Below, piece after piece: positions 1 through 9,220 of a stretch of 64,000 nt of DNA. Within the stretch, counting starts at the first letter, position 1, and every line of letters starts with the position of its first letter. The position numbers and the translations under genes are program-made. The notes beneath the pieces were generated by a model, which was given only the letters and a program-made list of their open reading frames with translations, searched no databases and was not told the origin of the DNA. Origin of the DNA: Aliarcobacter sp. (GTDB taxonomy: Bacteria; Campylobacterota; Campylobacteria; Campylobacterales; Arcobacteraceae); NCBI GenBank assembly GCA_028690445.1, contig JAQVBE010000002.1, positions 124,001-188,000 on the forward strand, written 5' to 3'.

Positions 1-150
1 TTATTTCCTAAAATACAAGATTCATTTAACTATGAAATAGTTGAATTACCTAATGATAAAGTAAAAGTAATTTTTATAAAAAAAACTAATACAAGTGTAA
101 ATCTAAATAGTGCAGATAGTTCTTGTAGTGGTTCTGGATGTATGCATTAA
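1..150 (+). CDS. C-terminal end of an unidentified protein (possibly DUF2249)
   Basis: The reading frame is open from the left edge and ends with TAA at 148-150, so only the last 49 residues are present. The visible part has a short hydrophobic strand pattern (YEIVELPNDKVKVIFIKK) followed by a polar tail with two Cys near the end (SSCSGSGCMH). The strand pattern resembles the end of DUF2249 domains, and such domains often lie beside NorB-like membrane proteins and DUF59 proteins, as here. That family call is an inference from a fragment. The next gene starts 4 bases later, so they are probably co-transcribed. Confidence 0.5.
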   Translation, partial: LFPKIQDSFNYEIVELPNDKVKVIFIKKTNTSVNLNSADSSCSGSGCMH

Positions 151-153
151 AAA

Positions 154-1389
154 ATGAATATATCACAACAATTTGCCCCACCATTTAAACTTGTAGGAAG
201 TTTCTTTATTAGTGCTATGATTATGTTTTTTATAAGCATATTATTACTTTTTAATCTTGATATAAATCTGATTCATACGCAAAATAGTTTAGTTTTATCT
301 TGGGTGCATTTGTATTTATTAGGTTTTGTTATGATGAGTATTTTTGCTTCAATGGCACAACTTTTACCAGTAGTTTTAGAAGTTGAACATTTTTCTATTG
401 ATTTATATTATGTTGTAAATCCATTACTTTTTATGGGAACTACACTAATATTTATTGGTTTTTATAAATATCCCATGGTTTTATCTTATGGTGGAGTTAT
501 TGTTTTTATTTCATTTTTCATTTTTCTATTAGAAAGTTTTTTAACTATTAAAAAAGTAAAAAAATTAAATTTTTTATCAAGTACAGTTTTAGTTGCAAAT
601 ATATTTTTGTTTTCAGGATTAGTTGTTGCTATTGTTTTATCTTTTGTTTATTCAGGAGTATTATTTCTTAATATAAAAGCTTTGATGTTATCTCATATAT
701 ATTTAGTTTTTGTGGGGTATTTGGGAATTACGATTATTTCAATGAGTTATATTTTGATTCCAATGTTTTGGCTTTCTCATTCATTTAATAATATATATTT
801 AAAAATAGCATTTTATAAGATTAGTTTTGGTGTTGTTTTAGTTATTTTTAGCCAAATATTTGACCTTTATGTATTTGAATATTTAGGATATTTTGAAGTA
901 TTACTTGGATTTATTTTCTTTATTTATCAATTATATTTGATATTTAAAACTAAAGTTAGAAAACAAAAAGATATATATTATAAATATATTGTATTTTCAG
1001 TTATAAATTTTATTATCGCTTTAGTTTTAGTTTGTTTTTATTTTGTATTATCAAATGATTATTTATTATTTATTTCTGGATTTATATTTTTATTAGGTTT
1101 TTTAACATCAATTATCACAGCTCATTTATATAAAATTATTCCTTTTTTAGTTTGGTTTCATAGATTCTCAAGCTTAGTTGGAAAACAAAAAGTTCCTATG
1201 TTGGCTGATATGGTACCTGTAAAAAGTTCAGATTTTGGTTTTGCTTTTTATTCACTTGGGTTTATTCTAAGTTTAATAGCTTTTATTTTTAGTAGTGATA
1301 TTTTATTTAAATCGGCAGTTAGTTTTTTATTTGTAGGGACATCTTTTATCGTAAAAGATGTTTTTTATATCATAAATTTTAAAGGATAA
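154..1389 (+). CDS. Polytopic membrane protein, NorB/NnrS-like (heme-copper oxidase subunit I-like)
   Basis: This 411-residue protein is almost entirely hydrophobic, with about 12 predicted membrane segments. Membrane His residues occur in WVHLYLLGF (about residue 52), SHIYLVFVGY (about 180) and AHLYKIIPFLVW (about 325). This pattern recalls small heme-copper oxidase subunit I-like or NnrS-like proteins linked to nitrogen-oxide metabolism. The HH pair and the full set of catalytic His expected of a true NO reductase are not seen, so a catalytic role is doubtful. It lies between the partial upstream gene and a DUF59 gene with gaps of 3-4 bases, indicating one operon. Role in NO response or heme/metal handling is inferred from context only. 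Confidence 0.6.
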   Translation: MNISQQFAPPFKLVGSFFISAMIMFFISILLLFNLDINLIHTQNSLVLSWVHLYLLGFVMMSIFASMAQLLPVVLEVEHFSIDLYYVVNPLLFMGTTLIFIGFYKYPMVLSYGGVIVFISFFIFLLESFLTIKKVKKLNFLSSTVLVANIFLFSGLVVAIVLSFVYSGVLFLNIKALMLSHIYLVFVGYLGITIISMSYILIPMFWLSHSFNNIYLKIAFYKISFGVVLVIFSQIFDLYVFEYLGYFEVLLGFIFFIYQLYLIFKTKVRKQKDIYYKYIVFSVINFIIALVLVCFYFVLSNDYLLFISGFIFLLGFLTSIITAHLYKIIPFLVWFHRFSSLVGKQKVPMLADMVPVKSSDFGFAFYSLGFILSLIAFIFSSDILFKSAVSFLFVGTSFIVKDVFYIINFKG

Positions 1390-1393
1390 TTTT

Positions 1394-1693
1394 ATGTACA
1401 CAAAAGAAGAGATTTTTAAAGCAGTTTCAACAGTAAATGACCCAGAAGTTGGCTTTAATCTAGTAGAAATGGGTTTAATTTATGATGCTGTTTGTGATGA
1501 AAAAATGAATGTAATTGTTACAATGACGCTAAGTACAAAAGCTTGTCCTTTGCATCAAATGATTTTACAATGGGTTGAAGAGGCAGTTTTAAGAGAACTT
1601 GAAAAAGTTGAACATGTTGAGATTGATTTAGTTTGGGAACCAGCTTGGAATATTTCAATGGCGACAGACGAAGTAAAACAAAAACTTTCTTAA
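1394..1693 (+). CDS. DUF59 / MIP18-family metal-sulfur cluster assembly protein
   Basis: The 99-residue protein has the hallmarks of DUF59 (PaaD/SufT-like): the DPEVGFNLVEMGLIYD segment near the N-terminus, the TLSTKACP segment with the conserved Cys near residue 51, and the WEPAWN motif near residue 81. Family members help Fe-S cluster assembly or maturation of metalloenzymes. It starts 4 bases after the membrane protein gene, so it is in the same operon. With a heme-copper-like partner and the nearby denitrification operons, a role in repair or assembly of metal centres under nitrosative conditions is plausible but inferred. Confidence 0.85.
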   Translation: MYTKEEIFKAVSTVNDPEVGFNLVEMGLIYDAVCDEKMNVIVTMTLSTKACPLHQMILQWVEEAVLRELEKVEHVEIDLVWEPAWNISMATDEVKQKLS

Positions 1694-1698
1694 GTAAA

Positions 1699-1728
1699 TA
1701 TAGTTAGATTAATTTTAATCTAACTATA
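1699..1728. terminator. Bidirectional hairpin terminator
   Basis: A perfect 14-base inverted repeat (1699-1712 and 1715-1728) lies between the convergent DUF59 and PAS genes; the PAS gene stop codon is inside it. The arms are AT-rich with short T runs on both sides, so it probably ends transcription from both directions. Confidence 0.7.
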
Positions 1729-2163
1729 AATAACTCTTCTTGTACTTTCATTTGCATCTTTTTTAAGTTGATCATAAAGTAGTTGATATTTTATCTTTTC
1801 ATCAAAAGAAATAGGTGTTCTAATTGATTTATATTCAATTAAAACTCCATCTTTGTAAACTCTAGAAACTTCAGCATAAACCCAATAAAAACCTTCATCT
1901 TTCCTTTTGTTTTTTACAACTCCACTCCATGAACCATTTATATCTAATTCTTTCCAAAGCTCTTTGAAAATAGATTTTGGCATATCAGGATGTCTTACAA
2001 TATTGTGAGGTTTTCCTATTAATTCATCAACAGTATAACCTGAGATAAAAGCAAATGTTTCATTTGCATAAGTAATATTACCTTTTAGATCAGTCCTTGA
2101 AACTATTAATTCTTCTTTTGGAACAATAGTCTCACATAAAAAATTTCCTGATAAAAATTCCAT
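1720..2163 (-). CDS. PAS-domain sensor protein, CetB/Aer-like
   Basis: A single PAS domain of 147 residues fills the protein. The segment IGKPHNIVRHPDMP and the following FYWV.A segment match the flavin-binding PAS family of Aer and the Campylobacter energy-taxis protein CetB. There is no membrane segment and no output domain, as in CetB, which signals through a separate partner. The chosen start (ATG at 2161-2163) has AGGAAGA just upstream and begins right after the napD stop at 2165; a longer frame inside napD lacks this support. As the last gene of the nap operon it may link redox or nitrate respiration to taxis, which is inferred. Confidence 0.8.
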   Translation of the reverse strand: MEFLSGNFLCETIVPKEELIVSRTDLKGNITYANETFAFISGYTVDELIGKPHNIVRHPDMPKSIFKELWKELDINGSWSGVVKNKRKDEGFYWVYAEVSRVYKDGVLIEYKSIRTPISFDEKIKYQLLYDQLKKDANESTRRVIYS

Positions 2164-2164
2164 A

Positions 2165-2551
2165 TTATCTTCCTGTTTTATCAAATGTTCTAGCAAATCC
2201 TTCTAAATCTTTTTTCTTTAAGTCACCATTATAAACAATATCAGAAGCACTAATTGTTGGGTCATTTAAAACTTTTGGTACAGCATCTGCATTTTCTAAA
2301 ACTTCCATGTGAGAACTTAACTCATCTTCACTATATGCCATTTGCATATCAGCACTCATTACATGTGGAATAGATTCAATTACTTTTATTTTTTTTAATT
2401 CTTCTTGAACACCTTTTCCTTCAATTGTAATAATGATTCTTCCTAACTCATCATGCATATGATAATCACACACATCACAGTTTTTTAAAGATTCAACAAC
2501 TTCATTTATATGTTTTGGTAATGTTTTTACAACAATACTTGAAATATTCAT
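2165..2551 (-). CDS. napD: NapD, chaperone for NapA maturation
   Basis: NapD proteins bind the twin-arginine signal of NapA and hold back export until the molybdenum cofactor is inserted. The N-terminal 80 residues show the family pattern: NISSIVV start, H/D-rich segment around residue 30, and alternating strands and helices of a ferredoxin-like fold. The protein is 128 residues, longer than the roughly 90-residue enterobacterial form, with a polar C-terminal extension of unknown function. Position after napL matches the Campylobacterota nap operon. It is cytoplasmic and has no signal peptide. Confidence 0.85.
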   Translation of the reverse strand: MNISSIVVKTLPKHINEVVESLKNCDVCDYHMHDELGRIIITIEGKGVQEELKKIKVIESIPHVMSADMQMAYSEDELSSHMEVLENADAVPKVLNDPTISASDIVYNGDLKKKDLEGFARTFDKTGR

Positions 2552-2568
2552 TCTATAATCCTTTTAAT

Positions 2569-3528
2569 TTAATTAATTTTATAATAATTTATCTTGTTGT
2601 CATCACTTGATACAACAACTTCATTTTCATTTATAAATAAAATATTTGTTAAAGTACTTTTGTTTTGCGTTAATGTATATAAATTTTCTTTTGTGTTTGT
2701 ATTAAAAACAGTTACATTATTTTCTTCATCACTTGCATATGCCGCTAATTTAGCACTTGGACTTAAAGCAGCACTATATATTAAAAAAGAGGCTTCTTTA
2801 TAGTATGAGTTTTTCTTGTCTAAAGTATAAATTACGCATCTTCTATCTTGCCCAGCTGTAATAATAATATCATTTTTTATGTCAACTTGAAAAACATTAT
2901 CAAGATTTAAAGTATCAAACTTTTTTACTTGACTTAAATCTTTAGTATTTATTATAGTTAAAATACCACTTTCATCAGCAACTACGAGTTTTGTTTTATC
3001 TTCATTTAATTTGAAGTTTGAGAATTTTGATTGAGATATTTGAGTCTCATTTATAATCTTTTTATTTTTAATATCATAAAGATAAATTTGGTTTGAAAGT
3101 AGGGCATAAATGATATGATTTTTATCTATAAATTTAGCATAAGCAATAAATAACCTATCTTTATCTTCTATAATTTTATTTAATTTTCCATCTTTATAAA
3201 TATCAATATTTCTTCCACCACTTTCACCTTGAGATAAAATCAGTAAATCATTTTCTAAAATATCAACACTATAAATTCTAGCATCGATACTTTCATTCAT
3301 AAAATCTTTGATTTTTGGAATTTTAATTGAATCAACTTTTTCTTTTCTTTTTAAATCAAAAATATCAACACTAGATGCAGCTGTTGCCACATATAAATGT
3401 TCATTTTTTAAAACCAAATCAGTTACTCCACCACTTGCGGTTAAAGAATAGTTTGGAATTAAATCTTTTGCCCAAGAGCTAGATAAATATAAACAAACAG
3501 TTAAACATACAAATATAATTTTTCTCAT
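2569..3528 (-). CDS. napL: NapL, periplasmic beta-propeller-like protein of the nap operon
   Basis: A signal peptide is visible (MRKIIFVCLTVCLYLSSSWA), followed by about 300 residues of repeated beta-strand blocks (for example VYI-type strands with D-L-K turns) typical of WD40-like propellers. There are no heme or Fe-S motifs. NapL is found in the nap operons of Campylobacterota between napF and napD, exactly as here; its role is poorly defined. The call rests mostly on operon position, length (319 residues) and fold pattern. Confidence 0.82.
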   Translation of the reverse strand: MRKIIFVCLTVCLYLSSSWAKDLIPNYSLTASGGVTDLVLKNEHLYVATAASSVDIFDLKRKEKVDSIKIPKIKDFMNESIDARIYSVDILENDLLILSQGESGGRNIDIYKDGKLNKIIEDKDRLFIAYAKFIDKNHIIYALLSNQIYLYDIKNKKIINETQISQSKFSNFKLNEDKTKLVVADESGILTIINTKDLSQVKKFDTLNLDNVFQVDIKNDIIITAGQDRRCVIYTLDKKNSYYKEASFLIYSAALSPSAKLAAYASDEENNVTVFNTNTKENLYTLTQNKSTLTNILFINENEVVVSSDDNKINYYKIN

Positions 3529-3538
3529 TTATTTTCCT

Positions 3539-4018
3539 TTAGCTTACAATCTTTATAGCATTTGTAGGGCAAGTTTTTATACAAAATCCACATGAAGTAC
3601 AAGAGTCATTTATACCTGGTCTAAACATACCTAAAAAATCAATAGCATTATCTAAACATGGGTCTTTACATGAAAAACACATTGTTTTATTCCATGACAA
3701 ACAAGATAATACATTTATTTCTATTTTTACATCAATCCTTTTTTTCTCTTCAATACTTAAAACTTCATTGGGACAAACTTCTGCACATTTATCACAATAA
3801 GTACATCCACTTGATGTAAAATCAAGTTTTGGAGTACAGTCTTCTTGAATAAATATAATATTCTCTTCACAAACGGTAGCACATAAACCTTCACAATCTT
3901 TACAGTTTGTAAAGAAAATATCTTCATCTTTAAAGTAAGGAGGTCTTATTATTTTCTCTTGTTTTTCATCTTTTTTAAATGATGAAACAAGAGAACTAAA
4001 GAGTTCTCTTCTTTTCAT
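3539..4018 (-). CDS. napF: NapF-type ferredoxin
   Basis: The 159-residue cytoplasmic protein begins MKRRELFSSL, as NapF proteins do, and has four Cys clusters: CKDCEGLCATVC near residue 39, CTYCDKCAEVCP near 73, CLSWNKTMCFSCKDPC near 106 and CTSCGFCIKTCP near 140. These fit three to four 4Fe-4S centres. NapF interacts with NapA in the cytoplasm and is thought to help its maturation or electron supply. It shares the ATG/stop boundary with napB (overlap at 4018), so translation is coupled. Confidence 0.9.
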   Translation of the reverse strand: MKRRELFSSLVSSFKKDEKQEKIIRPPYFKDEDIFFTNCKDCEGLCATVCEENIIFIQEDCTPKLDFTSSGCTYCDKCAEVCPNEVLSIEEKKRIDVKIEINVLSCLSWNKTMCFSCKDPCLDNAIDFLGMFRPGINDSCTSCGFCIKTCPTNAIKIVS

Positions 4019-4623
4019 TATTTTTTATTTTTTAAAGTATCTAAATCATCAGTCATAACTTCATTCCAAGTTGAACGACTTTTCCCATCTTTTCTTGTAA
4101 AGTTAGATTTGAAAGTATTTTCAACAGCTAAAGCTCCTGTACTTTGAGGAGCATGGCAAGCATTACAATTAAATCTTGCATTAGACATTGTATCTATTGG
4201 TTTTATTGAAACTTCATTTTTCATGTTATCAACACCTTTTACAAAATTACCATCACTTTGAAGTGTATCTTTTGGTCTAAAATTAATATAGTGTGATTTT
4301 GGAATTGCAGTTGCACCCATTGATTCAGCAACAGCTGCATCATGACAACCAACACACGCATTATTATCAGGTGTAATAGTTAATAATCCCTCAACATCAT
4401 GAGGAATCATAGGAGGAGCATTTTGGTAAGCTCTTTCTATTTTATATCCACTCATTGGTTGTGAAGTACCATATTTTGTTTCATCAGGAGTAGCCTTGTC
4501 TTCTGAATATATGTCAACTTTTCTTAAACCTAACGAATCTTCCGTCACTGTTTTTGGTGCACTTGCAGCAAATAATATTGTTGTTGCTACTGTTATTGCT
4601 AAAGCTAATTTACCTAACTTCAT
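4018..4623 (-). CDS. napB: NapB, diheme cytochrome c subunit of periplasmic nitrate reductase
   Basis: NapB passes electrons to NapA in the periplasm. The sequence has a cleavable signal peptide (about 20 residues), and two c-type heme motifs, CVGCH near residue 91 and CNACH near 154, with His residues (HDVEG, SHYINF) able to act as axial ligands. Length of 201 residues is slightly above the usual 150-175. It overlaps the end of napH by 14 bases and is followed directly by napF, matching the nap gene order of this phylum. Confidence 0.95.
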   Translation of the reverse strand: MKLGKLALAITVATTILFAASAPKTVTEDSLGLRKVDIYSEDKATPDETKYGTSQPMSGYKIERAYQNAPPMIPHDVEGLLTITPDNNACVGCHDAAVAESMGATAIPKSHYINFRPKDTLQSDGNFVKGVDNMKNEVSIKPIDTMSNARFNCNACHAPQSTGALAVENTFKSNFTRKDGKSRSTWNEVMTDDLDTLKNKK

Positions 4624-5443
4624 TTTTGTTTTCCTTTTTTAAATTTTTTATTGAAAAATTAAGAGCATCATCATCACAAACTTCTACACATCTTCCACAG
4701 TTTGTACATTCACCGCTTAACACAGGAATAGAAGTTTTTGTAACCATATGTAAAACTTGATTTTCAGGACAAACTTCTTTACATTTCATACAAGCTGTAC
4801 AATTATCAGCATTGTGATGCACTCTTATTAAACTAAATCTTCCAACTAGTGAATAAAATCCACCAAGAGGACAAATATGACCACACCAACCATTTTTTAA
4901 AACAAATAAATCGAAAAGAAATATTACAAGCATTGCAGCCCAGCCAAATCCTAATCCAAAAATGATTCCTCTATGAATCATAGAAATAGGAGATACTAAC
5001 TCAAAAGCAGCAATACCCATAAAAAAAGATATTATAAGACTTATTGCTATTACCCAATATCTTATATTTCTTGAAGCTGGTTGTTTTTTTTGGATTTGAT
5101 TAAATCCAAATTTCCTTCTTAAGTAATTTGCTAAATCTGTAATTATATTTACAGGACAAACCCAAGAACAAAAAGCACGACCTCCAACAATCATATAAAA
5201 TATAAGAATAAAAAAAGCTCCTAGCAAAATATCAAATGATATAACAGCACCTGCGAAAAACATTTGTAAAACAGCGTATGGATCACTTAATGGAATAGTT
5301 TTTGCTACTAATGAAGAACTTAGATTCCCCATTAAAATATTTATTCCATACAAATTTGCAATTACATACAAAACTATAATAGATATTTGAGAGATTCTTC
5401 TAGCAATTAGGAATCTATATTTTTTATAAATATTATTTATCAT
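4610..5443 (-). CDS. napH: NapH, membrane ferredoxin-type quinol dehydrogenase subunit
   Basis: Four membrane segments occupy the first 190 residues, with the two CxxxCP motifs of the family (CSWVCPVNI near residue 93, CGHICPLGGF near 187). Two 4Fe-4S motifs follow in the cytoplasmic C-terminal part (CTACMKCKEVCP and CTNCGRCVEVC). NapH works with NapG to take electrons from menaquinol and deliver them to NapB in organisms lacking NapC; no napC gene is seen here. The start overlaps the end of napG by 4 bases. Confidence 0.95.
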   Translation of the reverse strand: MINNIYKKYRFLIARRISQISIIVLYVIANLYGINILMGNLSSSLVAKTIPLSDPYAVLQMFFAGAVISFDILLGAFFILIFYMIVGGRAFCSWVCPVNIITDLANYLRRKFGFNQIQKKQPASRNIRYWVIAISLIISFFMGIAAFELVSPISMIHRGIIFGLGFGWAAMLVIFLFDLFVLKNGWCGHICPLGGFYSLVGRFSLIRVHHNADNCTACMKCKEVCPENQVLHMVTKTSIPVLSGECTNCGRCVEVCDDDALNFSIKNLKKENKNEVR

Positions 5444-6252
5444 TTTAATAAATCCTCCATATCATTGCTATTATTCAAAGAATTAACTGCACTATCTTTA
5501 CTTATTTTTGTTTTTGTAGAGGTGCTTGTAGCATTTTCTACTCTTTCTTCATCTTTTTTATCCCATCCTTGTACATAGTGATCTCCAACTTTACCTAAAG
5601 CTACGTCTCTTGGAAGTACAAAAATTGCCGCTTTTTGTGTTACACAGGCTTTTTCGCATAATCCACAACCAGTACATACATCTGTATGAACAACAGGTTT
5701 TAAAAAGGCGTGTTTTCCAGTTCTTTCATTTTTTGTATATTCAATACTAATAGCATTTCCTAAAAGAGGACAGGCTCTATAACAAGCATCACATTGGATA
5801 CCCCAAAAAGCAATACATGAACTATCATCAACAACAGCTACTCCCATTTGAGCTTTTGTAATGTCTAATTTCTTTTCTTCATTTTGTACTGATTTTATAT
5901 TTAATGCACCTGTAGGACAAACAGGAACACATGGGATATCAACACACATATAACAAGGGATTTCCCTTGGAATATAAAATGGTGTTCCAAGAGGTTTATT
6001 CTCTCCTGGTTTTGCTAATCTCAAAGTATCAAATGGACAGGCTTCTACGCACATACCACATTTTATACATGTTGCTAAAAAATCATCTTCTTTAAGTGCT
6101 GCTGGAGGTCTCAAAATTAATGAAGTAGCTTTTACTTCATTAACGAAAGCACTCCAAGTTAAACCTCCAAGAATTGCTAAGCCAGTGGCTCGTGCAATTG
6201 TTAGAAAAAATTTTCTTCTTTCATTCATTGGTAGGTTTTTTTCTGTTTTCAT
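5440..6252 (-). CDS. napG: NapG, periplasmic ferredoxin of the NapGH quinol dehydrogenase
   Basis: The N-terminus carries a twin-arginine signal (NERRKFFLTIARATG) followed by four Cys clusters for 4Fe-4S centres: CIKCGMCVEACP near residue 62, CYMCVDIPCVPVCP near 100, CDACYRACP near 154 and CTGCGLCEKAC near 193. This is the standard NapG layout and 270 residues is the usual size. It transfers electrons from NapH to NapB. It starts 15 bases after napA and overlaps napH by 4 bases. Confidence 0.95.
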   Translation of the reverse strand: MKTEKNLPMNERRKFFLTIARATGLAILGGLTWSAFVNEVKATSLILRPPAALKEDDFLATCIKCGMCVEACPFDTLRLAKPGENKPLGTPFYIPREIPCYMCVDIPCVPVCPTGALNIKSVQNEEKKLDITKAQMGVAVVDDSSCIAFWGIQCDACYRACPLLGNAISIEYTKNERTGKHAFLKPVVHTDVCTGCGLCEKACVTQKAAIFVLPRDVALGKVGDHYVQGWDKKDEERVENATSTSTKTKISKDSAVNSLNNSNDMEDLLK

Positions 6253-6267
6253 TTTTTCTCTTTATTC

Positions 6268-9078
6268 TTATGCTTGATAAATTTTTACCGCACATTTTTT
6301 AAAGTCAGTTTGACCTGATTGTGGACAAGTCGCATCTAAACAAACTTTATTGATAAATACTTTTTCATCAAACCAAGGTACAAACACTAAACCTCTTGAT
6401 GGTCTATTTCTTCCTCTTGTTTCAACTCTTGCTTTTACTTTTCCTCGTCTTGACTCAACCCAACATAATGCACCTTGTTTAACACCATATGTAACAGCAT
6501 CTTCTGGATGCATATAACATAGTGCTTCTGGAACTGCTCTATAAAGTTCTGGAACCCTCATCGTCATTGTTCCTGAATGCCAGTGTTCAAGTACTCTTCC
6601 TGTACATAACCAAACTGGATATTCAGTTGTTGGAACTTCTGGTGGATCCATATATGGTCTTGCAAAGATTTTTGCTTTATTTTTTAATGATTTTTTAGTT
6701 TCGTCTTTAACACCTAATAAATCACCTTGTGCTAATTCTTTTGCTAGTGTTCCATAGAATGCAAAATCACTATCTGGGCTTGCTTTTTTAGCATAAGGGT
6801 CATATTTAGTATTAAATCTCCATTGAGTTTCTTTACCATCAACAACTGGCCATTTTAATCCTCTTACTTTATGATAAGTATCAAAGTCAGCTAAATCGTG
6901 TCCATGACCTCTTCCAAATTCAGCGTATTCTTCAAATAAATATTTTTGAATAAAGAATCCATAACCTTTGAACTCTTTCCCATCAGATCCAATAACTTTT
7001 CTTGAATCTCCTGAACCATCAGTATTATCATATCCATTTTGAACAGGATCTTTTAAATCTATTTTGTAAGATTTAGCTTTTTTATTTGCAAATAAAATTT
7101 CATACATAGTTGTATTTTCATTATATCCCATAGCTTTTGCAGCTGCAATAACATCTGGAAGTTTAATTTCACCTTTTGAACTTAAAAGTGATTGCTCACC
7201 CCATAAATCTTTTACAGTAAATCTTTTTGAAAGTTCAACCCATTGCCATGTATCAGACATCGCATCTCCAACTGGAACTACTTGTTGTCTCCAAAGTTGT
7301 GTTCTTCTTTCAGCATTTCCATATCCACCCCATTTTTCATAAATCATAGCAGATGGTAAAATTAAGTCAGAAACTTTTGCAGAAATTCCTGGGTATCCAT
7401 CTGATGTTACGATAAAGTTATCCATTTCTCTTGCTGCTTTAATCCAGTGTGTTGCACTTGCTGTATCTTGATATGGATTACAAACATTTACCCAAGCAAA
7501 TTTGATATTTCCATCTTCGATGTCTCTATGGATTTTCATAATATGTTGGTGACCTTTTGGATTTAAAGTTCCTTCAGGAATTGCCCATGCCTTTTCAGCA
7601 ATAACTCTATGTTTTGGATTATCTACCATCATATCAGCAGGTAATCTATGTGCAAATACTCCAACTTCTCTTGCTGTTCCACAAGCACTTGGTTGTCCTG
7701 TTAGTGAAAATGCTCCAGAACCTGGTTTTGCTTGTTTATTTAATAAGAAGTGAACATTATACGAAAGTGTATTTACCCATGTTCCTCTTGTATGTTGATT
7801 CATTCCCATTGTCCAGAAAGATACAACTTTTCTATCTTTTTCAATATATAAATCAGCTAAAGTTTGAAGTTTTTTCTTAAATTCTTCGATATCTTCATCA
7901 GGATTTCCTTTTGAAATTTTTGCTACATAATCAAGTGTATAAGGTTCTAAAGCTTTTTTATACTCTTCAAATGAAATTTCCCAGTGAGCTAAACCTGTAT
8001 TTTTGTTTACCATTTTATCACCAGCTTTATATCCATAAGGAGCAAGTGCTGGAGCTTCAGTTTCAGATACGATTTTTCCCATTTCTTTAGAAACTGTTTG
8101 CATTTCTAAATCAGAATATTTTCCATCTACAATTGATTTTTCATCGCTTCTTCTCATACCATATCCGATATTTACAGGACTTGCTGCAAATACAATATGT
8201 TCTTTAACAAAATCCCAATCAATAGCTTCTGGACGGTTATATACAATTTCTCTAGCTATATAATTCCATAAAGCAAGGTCAGTATTTGGTGTAAAAATGA
8301 TTTCAATATCAGCAATATCAGAAGTTCTATGTCTATATGTTGAAATATTTATAAGTTTTACTTTGTCAGGACTAGATAATTTTCTATCTGTTACCCTTGA
8401 CCATAAAATAGGGTGCATTTCTGCCATATTTGAACCCCAAGTTACAACTGTATCTGTAAGCTCAATATCATCATAACAACCACTTGGCTCATCAATACCA
8501 AAAGTTTGGTAAAAACCAGTAACCGCTGATGCCATACAATGTCTCGCATTTGGATCAATTGCATTTGATCTAAATCCAGCTTTCATCATTTTTTGAGCTG
8601 CATATCCTTCCATAATTGTATGTTGTCCAGATGCGAAAACTGCAACCCCTTCAGGACCTTTTTCTTTAAGAGCGATTCTTATGTGTTTTTCCATTTCATC
8701 AAAGGCTCTTTTCCAAGAAACAGGAGCAAAATCTGCTTTTTTATCAAATTCACCTTTTGAATTAACTCTTAATAAAGGTTGTTTTAATCTATCTGCACCA
8801 TACATGATTTTAGCATTAAAATAACCTTTAATACAGTTAAGCCCTCTATTTACAGGAGCTGCAGGATCTCCTTTTACGGCAACAATTTTACCTTCTTTAG
8901 TAGCAAGCATAATCCCACACCCAGTTCCACAGAAACGACAAGCTGCCTTGTCCCATCTCCATCCACCTTCAGCTGTGTTTGCTTGTGCTTGTAAATCAGC
9001 CGGTACACTCATACCAATTGCTGCTGCTGCACTTGCTGCTGCTGAACTTTTTAGGAAGTCTCTTCTTGAAAGCGACAT
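6268..9078 (-). CDS. napA: NapA, catalytic subunit of periplasmic nitrate reductase
   Basis: NapA reduces nitrate to nitrite in the periplasm using bis-MGD molybdenum and one 4Fe-4S cluster. The sequence has a twin-arginine signal ([11 protein letters not shown]), the cluster ligands C47, C50, C54 and C82, and the molybdenum ligand C181 in [10 protein letters not shown]. At 936 residues it is the long Campylobacterota form, with extra segments in the middle and C-terminal half compared with the roughly 830-residue enzyme of enterics. It is the first gene of the operon, with AAGGAG before the ATG and a Crp/Fnr-type box 66 bases upstream of the start. Confidence 0.97.
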   Translation of the reverse strand: MSLSRRDFLKSSAAASAAAAIGMSVPADLQAQANTAEGGWRWDKAACRFCGTGCGIMLATKEGKIVAVKGDPAAPVNRGLNCIKGYFNAKIMYGADRLKQPLLRVNSKGEFDKKADFAPVSWKRAFDEMEKHIRIALKEKGPEGVAVFASGQHTIMEGYAAQKMMKAGFRSNAIDPNARHCMASAVTGFYQTFGIDEPSGCYDDIELTDTVVTWGSNMAEMHPILWSRVTDRKLSSPDKVKLINISTYRHRTSDIADIEIIFTPNTDLALWNYIAREIVYNRPEAIDWDFVKEHIVFAASPVNIGYGMRRSDEKSIVDGKYSDLEMQTVSKEMGKIVSETEAPALAPYGYKAGDKMVNKNTGLAHWEISFEEYKKALEPYTLDYVAKISKGNPDEDIEEFKKKLQTLADLYIEKDRKVVSFWTMGMNQHTRGTWVNTLSYNVHFLLNKQAKPGSGAFSLTGQPSACGTAREVGVFAHRLPADMMVDNPKHRVIAEKAWAIPEGTLNPKGHQHIMKIHRDIEDGNIKFAWVNVCNPYQDTASATHWIKAAREMDNFIVTSDGYPGISAKVSDLILPSAMIYEKWGGYGNAERRTQLWRQQVVPVGDAMSDTWQWVELSKRFTVKDLWGEQSLLSSKGEIKLPDVIAAAKAMGYNENTTMYEILFANKKAKSYKIDLKDPVQNGYDNTDGSGDSRKVIGSDGKEFKGYGFFIQKYLFEEYAEFGRGHGHDLADFDTYHKVRGLKWPVVDGKETQWRFNTKYDPYAKKASPDSDFAFYGTLAKELAQGDLLGVKDETKKSLKNKAKIFARPYMDPPEVPTTEYPVWLCTGRVLEHWHSGTMTMRVPELYRAVPEALCYMHPEDAVTYGVKQGALCWVESRRGKVKARVETRGRNRPSRGLVFVPWFDEKVFINKVCLDATCPQSGQTDFKKCAVKIYQA

Positions 9079-9115
9079 CTTTTCTCCTTTTTTGAAATAT
9101 AATTCTTTACTCTGA

Positions 9116-9185
9116 ATTGTAACACTTAAGCCCTTATATATGGTTGACTTGCATCAAGAGCATAAAATCTTCATTAAGGTACAAT
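9116..9185. promoter_or_regulatory. Divergent promoters napA / TrpD2-like gene sharing one Crp/Fnr-type box
   Basis: The box TTGACTTGCATCAA is at 9144-9157. On the minus strand, -10 hexamer TACAAT is at 9121-9116, 22 bases from the box. On the plus strand, another TACAAT is at 9180-9185, also 22 bases from the box. Both predicted starts therefore place the box centre near -41.5, the class II activation geometry. One bound regulator dimer could thus drive napA in one direction and the TrpD2-like gene in the other. Confidence 0.75.
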
Positions 9186-9220
9186 TTTTACATATAATAC
9201 AAGAATTGAAGGATGAGTAA

